In this document: one piece after another, positions 59,207-64,000 of the stretch
Position numbering within the stretch: position 1 is the first letter of the stretch
Layout of the letters: the number at the start of each line of letters is the position of its first letter
Source: Candidatus Microbacterium phytovorans
GTDB lineage: Bacteria > Actinomycetota > Actinomycetes > Actinomycetales > Microbacteriaceae
Direction: 5' to 3'
Length of the DNA: 64,000 bases
Assembly (NCBI GenBank): GCA_029202445.1
Contig: CP119321.1
Location: 1-64,000, forward strand
The notes under the pieces: generated by a model
Database searches by the model: none
Seen by the model: the letters and a program-made list of their open reading frames with translations, nothing else
Told to the model about the DNA's origin: nothing
Position numbers and translations under genes: made by a program

Positions 59207-60045
59207 GCGCGCGCACGACTCGCCGGGCGCGGCGTCTTCTCCTCAATCTCGCGGCGCTCGCCGTGTTCGTCTGCTCGGTCTTCCCGGTCTACTGGATGGT
59301 GAACACCGCCTTCCTGCCCGGCTCCGCCGTCCGAAGCGAGACGCCGCACCTGTGGCCGGACGAGTTCACGCTGCGCTCGTTCGTCGCGGCGTGGAACGAC
59401 GGCGGGTTCCTCCCGGCGCTCGGCGTCTCGCTCGCCGTCACGATCCTCACGGTCGTCACCGCGCTGCTGTTCGCCTTCCTGGCGTCGATCGCCGTCTCCC
59501 GCTACCGCTTCCGCTCCCGCAAGTCCTTCATCATCGCGATCCTCGTGATCCAGATGATCCCCGCCGAAGCCATGATCATCTCGACGTTCCGGGTGCTCGA
59601 CGGGTGGCAGCTGCTGAACACGATCGTCGGTCTGTCGGCCGTCTACATCGCCATGGTGCTGCCGTTCACGATCTGGACGCTCCGCGGCTTCGTCAACGGG
59701 GTGCCCGCCGACCTCGAGGAGGCGGCGATGATCGACGGCTGCAGCCGGAACCAGGCCTTCTGGCGGGTCACGTTCCCGCTGCTGGCTCCGGGGCTCGTCT
59801 CCACCGGCATCTTCGCGTTCATCCAGGCCTGGAACGAGTTCGTCTTCGCGCTGGTGATCATGACCCGGCCCGAGTCGCAGACGCTGCCCATCTGGCTCCG
59901 CAGCTTCGTGCAGGCGACCAAGGCCACCGACTGGGCGGTCGTGATGGCCGGCTCGACGCTGATGGCGATCCCCGTCGTCGTGTTCTTCCTGATCGTTCAG
60001 GGACGCATGACCAGCGGCCTGGTCTCCGGAGCGGTGAAGGGCTGA
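59203..60045 (+). CDS. Carbohydrate ABC transporter permease (MalG-type)
   Basis: 280 residues; the GTG start overlaps the previous stop (GTGA). Six helices, first at LLLNLAALAVFVCSVFPVYWMVN. The EAA loop is DLEEAAMIDGCSRNQAFWRVTFPLL, and the LPFTIWTLRGFVNGVP segment is typical of the family. It forms the heteromeric channel with the preceding permease. One base separates it from the ROK kinase gene. Confidence 0.93.
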   Translation: MSARTTRRARRLLLNLAALAVFVCSVFPVYWMVNTAFLPGSAVRSETPHLWPDEFTLRSFVAAWNDGGFLPALGVSLAVTILTVVTALLFAFLASIAVSRYRFRSRKSFIIAILVIQMIPAEAMIISTFRVLDGWQLLNTIVGLSAVYIAMVLPFTIWTLRGFVNGVPADLEEAAMIDGCSRNQAFWRVTFPLLAPGLVSTGIFAFIQAWNEFVFALVIMTRPESQTLPIWLRSFVQATKATDWAVVMAGSTLMAIPVVVFFLIVQGRMTSGLVSGAVKG

Positions 60046-60046
60046 C

Positions 60047-60991
60047 ATGCGTCTCGGATTCGACGTCGGCGGCACCAAGACCGACGCAGTGGCCGTCGCG
60101 CCCGACGGTGAGATCGTCGCGCGTCTGCGCCGGCCGACCGGGTGGGGCGCGGATGCCGTGGTGGGCACGATCGCCGACGCGGTGGTCGCGCTCTGCGCCG
60201 ACATCGGCCACGCGCCGTCGGAGCTGGACTCGATCGGCATCGGCATCCCGGGCCAGGTCGCCGAGGGCACGGCGCGCATCTCGCACGCGGTGAACCTCGG
60301 GATCGAGACGCTCGACCTCGGCGCCGCCGTCGGTCCGCTCTTCGGCGTGCCGGTGCGCGCGGAGAACGACGTGAAGGCAGCGGCGGTCGGCGCCTTCGCG
60401 CTCCGGCGCCGGGCGAGAGCGCGGGAGGCATCCGGGAGCCTGGCCTACCTCAACCTGGGAACGGGTGTCGCGGCCGGCATCGTGCGCGACGGCCGCCTGT
60501 GGCGCGGTGCGCGCGGCACGGCCGGCGAGGTCGGGCACATTCCCGTCGATCCGCGCGGGCCCCGCTGCCGGTGCGGCCAGCGCGGGTGCATCGAGGCGCT
60601 GGCGGGCGGCGGTGCCGTGGCCCAGCGCTGGGGGGAGCCCGGCATCCTTCCCGTTCGCGATGTGTTCGACGCGGCGGATGCCGGTGACCCGACGGCCGAC
60701 GGGCTCCGCCGCGATCTCGCCTACGGCGTGGCGGCGGCCGTCCGCATCCTCGTGCTGACGGAGGATGCGGAGACCGTCGTGCTCGGCGGGGGACTGACGG
60801 CGCTCGGCGATCGTCTGCTCGCACCGCTCGTGGCGGAGCTCGAGGCCAGCGCGGCGGAGTCGACGTTCCTGCGGTCGCTGCACCTTCCCGAACGCATCGA
60901 ACTCCTGCCGCCGGGTTCGCCCGCGGCAGCCTTGGGCGCCGCCCTCATCGGCGCGACCGCACACGAACAGGAGGTCCTCGCGCATGGCTGA
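60047..60991 (+). CDS. ROK family sugar kinase (probable N-acetylglucosamine or glucosamine kinase)
   Basis: 314 residues. Phosphate-binding LGFDVGGTKTDAVAV at the N terminus, GIGIPGQVAEG, catalytic Asp in RAENDVKAAAVGAF, and the zinc site GEVGHIPVDPRGPRCRCGQRGCIEAL with His and three Cys. The adjacent nagB (8-bp overlap) and the amino-sugar importer suggest it phosphorylates imported N-acetylglucosamine or glucosamine. Its ENDVKAA differs slightly from the usual ENDANAA. Confidence 0.9.
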   Translation: MRLGFDVGGTKTDAVAVAPDGEIVARLRRPTGWGADAVVGTIADAVVALCADIGHAPSELDSIGIGIPGQVAEGTARISHAVNLGIETLDLGAAVGPLFGVPVRAENDVKAAAVGAFALRRRARAREASGSLAYLNLGTGVAAGIVRDGRLWRGARGTAGEVGHIPVDPRGPRCRCGQRGCIEALAGGGAVAQRWGEPGILPVRDVFDAADAGDPTADGLRRDLAYGVAAAVRILVLTEDAETVVLGGGLTALGDRLLAPLVAELEASAAESTFLRSLHLPERIELLPPGSPAAALGAALIGATAHEQEVLAHG

Positions 60992-61763
60992 GGTCGTCAT
61001 CGTCCCCACTCCGACCGCGGCGGGAGAACTCGTCGCCGACGAGATCGTCCGGCTCGTCCGGTCCCGCCCGGACGCCGTGCTGGGACTCGCGACCGGTTCG
61101 ACGCCCCTGCCGGTCTACACGGCGCTGCGCCCGCGGCTCGCCGGCGTCGACGTCAGCCGCGTGCGCGGTTTCGCGCTCGACGAGTACGTCGGCATCGATC
61201 CTCGGCACCCGGAGAGCTACCGGTCGGTGATCACGCGCGAGGTGGTCGAGCCGCTGGGGCTCGATCCGGAGCGTATCCGCACGCCCGACGGCAGCCTCGA
61301 CGGGATCGAGCACGCCGGAGAGGATTACGAGACGGCGATCGCCGCTGCCGGCGGCGTCGACCTCCAGCTCCTCGGGATCGGCACGTCGGGTCACATCGGC
61401 TTCAACGAGCCGGGCTCGTCGTTCGCGTCGCGCACGCGGGTCAAGACCCTCATCGAGCAGACCCGTGCCGACAACGCCCGCTTCTTCGACTCGATCGACG
61501 ACGTTCCCCGGCACTGCATCACGCAGGGCCTCGGCACGATCCTCGACGCCCGGCATCTGTTCCTGCTGGCGTTCGGGGAGGGCAAGGCGGATGCCGTCGC
61601 GGGCGCGGTGGAGGGACCGGTGACCTCGTCGCTGCCCGGATCGGCGATCCAGCTGCACCCGCACGTGACCGTCGTCGTCGACGAAGCGGCCGCCTCCCGG
61701 CTGCGCAACGCCGACTACTACCGGTATGCCTTCGCCCATAAGCCCGCCTGGCAGGGATTCTGA
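60984..61763 (+). CDS. nagB: Glucosamine-6-phosphate deaminase
   Basis: 259 residues, overlapping the ROK kinase gene by 8 bp. Motifs: LGLATGSTPLPVYTALRP (phosphate loop), FALDEYVGI (catalytic Asp equivalent to E. coli Asp72) and GIGTSGHIGFNEPGSSF with the His and Glu of the active site; the residue before GH is Ser where E. coli has Asp141 and many Gram-positive enzymes have Asn. It converts glucosamine 6-phosphate to fructose 6-phosphate and ammonia. No nagA deacetylase gene is present in the locus. Confidence 0.95.
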   Translation: MAEVVIVPTPTAAGELVADEIVRLVRSRPDAVLGLATGSTPLPVYTALRPRLAGVDVSRVRGFALDEYVGIDPRHPESYRSVITREVVEPLGLDPERIRTPDGSLDGIEHAGEDYETAIAAAGGVDLQLLGIGTSGHIGFNEPGSSFASRTRVKTLIEQTRADNARFFDSIDDVPRHCITQGLGTILDARHLFLLAFGEGKADAVAGAVEGPVTSSLPGSAIQLHPHVTVVVDEAAASRLRNADYYRYAFAHKPAWQGF

Positions 61764-61796
61764 GGCGCGGCGGGCGCCGGCGCTAGAGTCGGCACC

Positions 61797-62453
61797 GTGA
61801 GCGACGCAGCGAGGACGACGACGACACCGGCCTGGGTGTGGGGCGGCGGTCTGCTGCTGGCGAGCGCGGTGGTTCCGCTCGTGCTCGGCGGCCCCGGCCT
61901 CACCGGCGGTCCGGGAATCGCGAACACCCTGTTCGCGTGGGTCGCGATGTCGGCCTTCTCCGCGGCGCTCGTGATCTTCGCCTTCGGGTTCGGCGGACGA
62001 GGGTCGGTCGTCGCTCGCCGCCCGTGGGGCGTGGCGGCGATGGTGGCGCTCGCCGCAGTCGGCCCCGTGATGTGGGTGGTGACCGGCATCCTGCCGTCCT
62101 CCGACAGTGATCCGCAGCGCTACCTGATCCTCGGCTACATCGACCTCGCCGTGCGGTTCGCCGCGGCACTGGCCACCGTCGTCGCCATCGGGCGCGCCCG
62201 GGCGGTGCCGCCGCCGTGGAACTGGTCCCCGGCGTGGGGGTTAGCCGCCCTGGTCGTGGTGAGTGTCATCACGCAGGTCGTCGGGGTCGCGCTCGGAAGC
62301 GCCCCGGAGAGCCAGGACGCCCTCTTCGCGCTCTTCGGGATGTCCAGCCTCGTGAGCGTCGCCGTGCCGTCGCTCCTCGGCATCCTCGCGATCGTGCTCG
62401 GGTCCCGCGCCGAGTCCCGTGGCTCCGTAACCGTCTACCCGCCCCAGGCCTGA
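61797..62453 (+). CDS. Multipass membrane protein of unknown function
   Basis: 218 residues from GTG 61797, 7 nt after TAGAGT, so probably leaderless. Six hydrophobic segments: WVWGGGLLLASAVVPLVLGG, LFAWVAMSAFSAALVIFAFGFG, PWGVAAMVALAAVGPVMWVV, AVRFAAALATVVAIG, GLAALVVVSVITQVVGVALG and VSVAVPSLLGILAIVLG. I do not recognise a named family. It lies between nagB and a convergent FAD oxidase gene and shows no motif linking it to either. Confidence 0.72.
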   Translation: MSDAARTTTTPAWVWGGGLLLASAVVPLVLGGPGLTGGPGIANTLFAWVAMSAFSAALVIFAFGFGGRGSVVARRPWGVAAMVALAAVGPVMWVVTGILPSSDSDPQRYLILGYIDLAVRFAAALATVVAIGRARAVPPPWNWSPAWGLAALVVVSVITQVVGVALGSAPESQDALFALFGMSSLVSVAVPSLLGILAIVLGSRAESRGSVTVYPPQA

Positions 62454-62463
62454 GGAAGGGCGC

Positions 62464-63831
62464 TCAGGGAGCGAAGACCTTGCCCGGGTTCAGGATGCCG
62501 GCGGGGTCGAACACGCGCGCGATCTGACGCTGCAGTTCCCACTGGTCGTCGCCGAGCTCGTCGGCCAGCCACCGCCGCTTGAGCACGCCGATGCCGTGTT
62601 CACCCGTGAGGGTGCCTCCCAGGCGCAGCGCCGCGTGGAAGAGCTCGTCGGCGGCCTCCCAGATGTGGGGTGGCACGACGTCGCCCTCGAAGACGAAGTT
62701 GGGGTGCAGGTTGCCATCGCCCGCGTGGCACACCGTCGGGATGCGGATGCCGTAGCCCGCCTCGATCCGCGCGATGGCGTCGAACATCTCGGGCAGCATG
62801 CTGCGGGGCACCGAGACGTCTTCGATGAGGGTGGTGCCGAGCGACTCCATCGCGGGGTGCATCGACCGGCGAATCGACCAGAGCCGTTCGGCATCGGCGG
62901 CGTCGGCGGCGACGGCGACCTCGCCGCCGAGGTCGCGCAGCACGGCGGCGATCGCGTCGGCCTCGGCTTCGGCGGCGACCCCGTCGGTCTGGATGGTGAG
63001 CTGGGCCGCGTCGGGGCGGGGCGGGGCGAGCCCCAGCAGGCGGTGGACGGCCTCAAGAGACAGCGCGTCCATCAGCTCCATGATCGCGGGCTGGATGCCG
63101 GAAGCGGTGACGGCGGCAGCGGCCACCGCTGCCGCACGCACGTCGGGGAAGACGGCGGTGAGGGTCTGCGACTGTCCGGGCACGAGGCGTCGGAGTTTGA
63201 GGGTCGCTCCGACGATGACACCCAGGATGCCCTCGGAGCCGATCACGAGCGAGGTGAGGTCGAGCCCCGTGACGCCTTTGACGCTGCGGTGGCCGAGGCG
63301 CAGGAGCCGTCCGTCGGCGAGAACGATGTCCACGCCCAGCACCGCGTCCCGGACGACGCCGTACTTCGCGCAGAGGAGACCGCCCGCACCGGTGGCGATG
63401 TTGCCGCCGACCGTGGAGATCTCGCGGCTCGCGGGGTCGGGTGCCCACCACACCCCGTGCTCGGCGAGGATCTCGTTGAGCCGCGCGTTCAGGATGCCGG
63501 GTTCCACGACCGCCAGGAGGTCGTCGGGCCGGATCTCGAGCACGCGGTCCATGCGTGCGAGGGAGAGCACCAGCTCGCCGGGGCCCGCGTTCGCTCCCCC
63601 CGCGAGGCCCGTCCCCGCGCCTCGGGTGACGACGGGCGTGGCAGTGGCGTGCGCGATGCGCAGCGTCGCCTGCACGTCCTCGACGCTCCGCGCGTGGACG
63701 ATCGCGAGGGGCGCGCCGGGCGAGGCGTGACCGGACTTGTCGGCGCGCGTCGCTTCGAGCGCGATCGGTTCGGTGTCGACGCGGTCGCCCAGCTGCGCGC
63801 GCAGCCGTTCGACGACGTCGACGGCGCTCAT
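62464..63831 (-). CDS. FAD-linked oxidase, GlcD/D-lactate dehydrogenase type
   Basis: 455 residues from ATG 63831. The PCMH-type FAD-binding domain shows PVVTRGAGTGLAGGANAG and STVGGNIATGAGGLLCAKYGVVRDAVLGVDIV. The C-terminal FAD-oxidase domain has PTVCHAGDGNLHPNF (metal/substrate His) and GTLTGEHGIGVLKRRW. The family oxidises glycolate, D-lactate or other 2-hydroxy acids and passes electrons to the respiratory chain. Subunits GlcE and GlcF are not adjacent, so it is more like a single-subunit D-lactate or 2-hydroxyacid dehydrogenase. Its start overlaps the stop of the next minus-strand gene by ATGA. Confidence 0.92.
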   Translation of the reverse strand: MSAVDVVERLRAQLGDRVDTEPIALEATRADKSGHASPGAPLAIVHARSVEDVQATLRIAHATATPVVTRGAGTGLAGGANAGPGELVLSLARMDRVLEIRPDDLLAVVEPGILNARLNEILAEHGVWWAPDPASREISTVGGNIATGAGGLLCAKYGVVRDAVLGVDIVLADGRLLRLGHRSVKGVTGLDLTSLVIGSEGILGVIVGATLKLRRLVPGQSQTLTAVFPDVRAAAVAAAAVTASGIQPAIMELMDALSLEAVHRLLGLAPPRPDAAQLTIQTDGVAAEAEADAIAAVLRDLGGEVAVAADAADAERLWSIRRSMHPAMESLGTTLIEDVSVPRSMLPEMFDAIARIEAGYGIRIPTVCHAGDGNLHPNFVFEGDVVPPHIWEAADELFHAALRLGGTLTGEHGIGVLKRRWLADELGDDQWELQRQIARVFDPAGILNPGKVFAP

Positions 63832-64000
63832 GCGAGTCGGCGGCGTCCGGAGATCACGCCGACGGTGACCGCGACGATGCCGAACACGATCCCGATGGCG
63901 GCGTTGCCCATGCTCCACCAGGCGATCGTGGCGGAGGCGTAGACGAGGAGCTCGACGAGTGCGCGCACGAAGGGGTGAACGGCCACGACGGCGCGCGGTG
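63828..64000 (-). CDS. Small membrane protein, 5' end outside window
   Basis: The last 56 residues are visible, ending GRRRLA and overlapping the FAD-oxidase start by ATGA, which implies translational coupling. Two hydrophobic stretches, LVELLVYASATIAWWSMG and AIGIVFGIVAVTVGVI, follow AVHPFVRA. The pattern (a basic FVRALVEL before a helix) is reminiscent of the DUF2568/YrdB small membrane family, but the fragment is too short to be sure. Confidence 0.55.
   Translation of the reverse strand, partial: PRAVVAVHPFVRALVELLVYASATIAWWSMGNAAIGIVFGIVAVTVGVISGRRRLA

Overview
The window is about 70% G+C, with coding density near 95%, GTG/TTG starts, four-base start/stop overlaps and many leaderless genes. 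Gene content is typical of Actinobacteria (perM-purN-purH order, monomeric isocitrate dehydrogenase, PspC-type histidine kinase, LigD-type polymerase, sucCD). The small DUF6804-type and sunset-domain proteins and the frequent GGATGCC heptamer make a Microbacteriaceae genome, probably Microbacterium, the best guess. No rRNA, CRISPR array, transposase or integrase was seen.

Layout. 1-7.5 kb: end of a glycerophosphodiesterase, an ABC-2 exporter pair, a secreted subtilase, a small lipoprotein, a PAT-like acetyltransferase and an alpha/beta hydrolase whose nucleophile position is Ala. 7.5-12 kb: Ser/Thr kinase, small membrane protein, GNAT, a Cys/His-rich protein, an MFS carrier. 12.06-14.22 kb: a compact two-gene cassette resembling AbiEi/AbiEii (winged-helix regulator plus nucleotidyltransferase), bounded by a 24-bp direct repeat that is the 3' end of a tRNA-Met-like gene. 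It is the best candidate for a mobile defence or toxin-antitoxin island. 14.4-20.3 kb: M16-like protein, YccF protein, and a PspC protein divergent from a PspC-type histidine kinase/LuxR response regulator pair (envelope-stress layout). 20.4-27.6 kb: glycosyltransferase, REP-like repeats, PcrA helicase and two secreted proteins sharing an Ig-like module. 27.6-34.3 kb: SseB-like protein, LigD polymerase, AI-2E and ThrE-family membrane proteins, ATP-dependent DNA ligase, and a secreted beta-solenoid protein.

34.3-45 kb is metabolic: acyl-CoA dehydrogenase, aminotransferase, TetR regulator, sucCD with a strong terminator, an NCS2 purine permease, and perM-purN-purH. 45-51 kb: an Ada/AlkA fusion with a methyltransferase (alkylation repair), then a leader with a 21-codon upstream ORF and three hairpins before a heterodimeric ABC exporter. 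51-55.5 kb: GNAT, isocitrate dehydrogenase (icd) and an L,D-transpeptidase. 55.7-61.8 kb: an amino-sugar locus (ROK regulator, binding protein, two permeases, ROK kinase, NagB). The end holds a membrane protein, a GlcD-type FAD oxidase and a truncated small membrane protein.

Several signals cross gene boundaries. sucC and icd share a nearly identical palindrome in their upstream regions. At least fourteen genes have a TAnnnT-like -10 box 6-7 nt before the start codon, implying leaderless transcripts. The abiEi-like gene has a four-part symmetric operator centred on its predicted transcription start.
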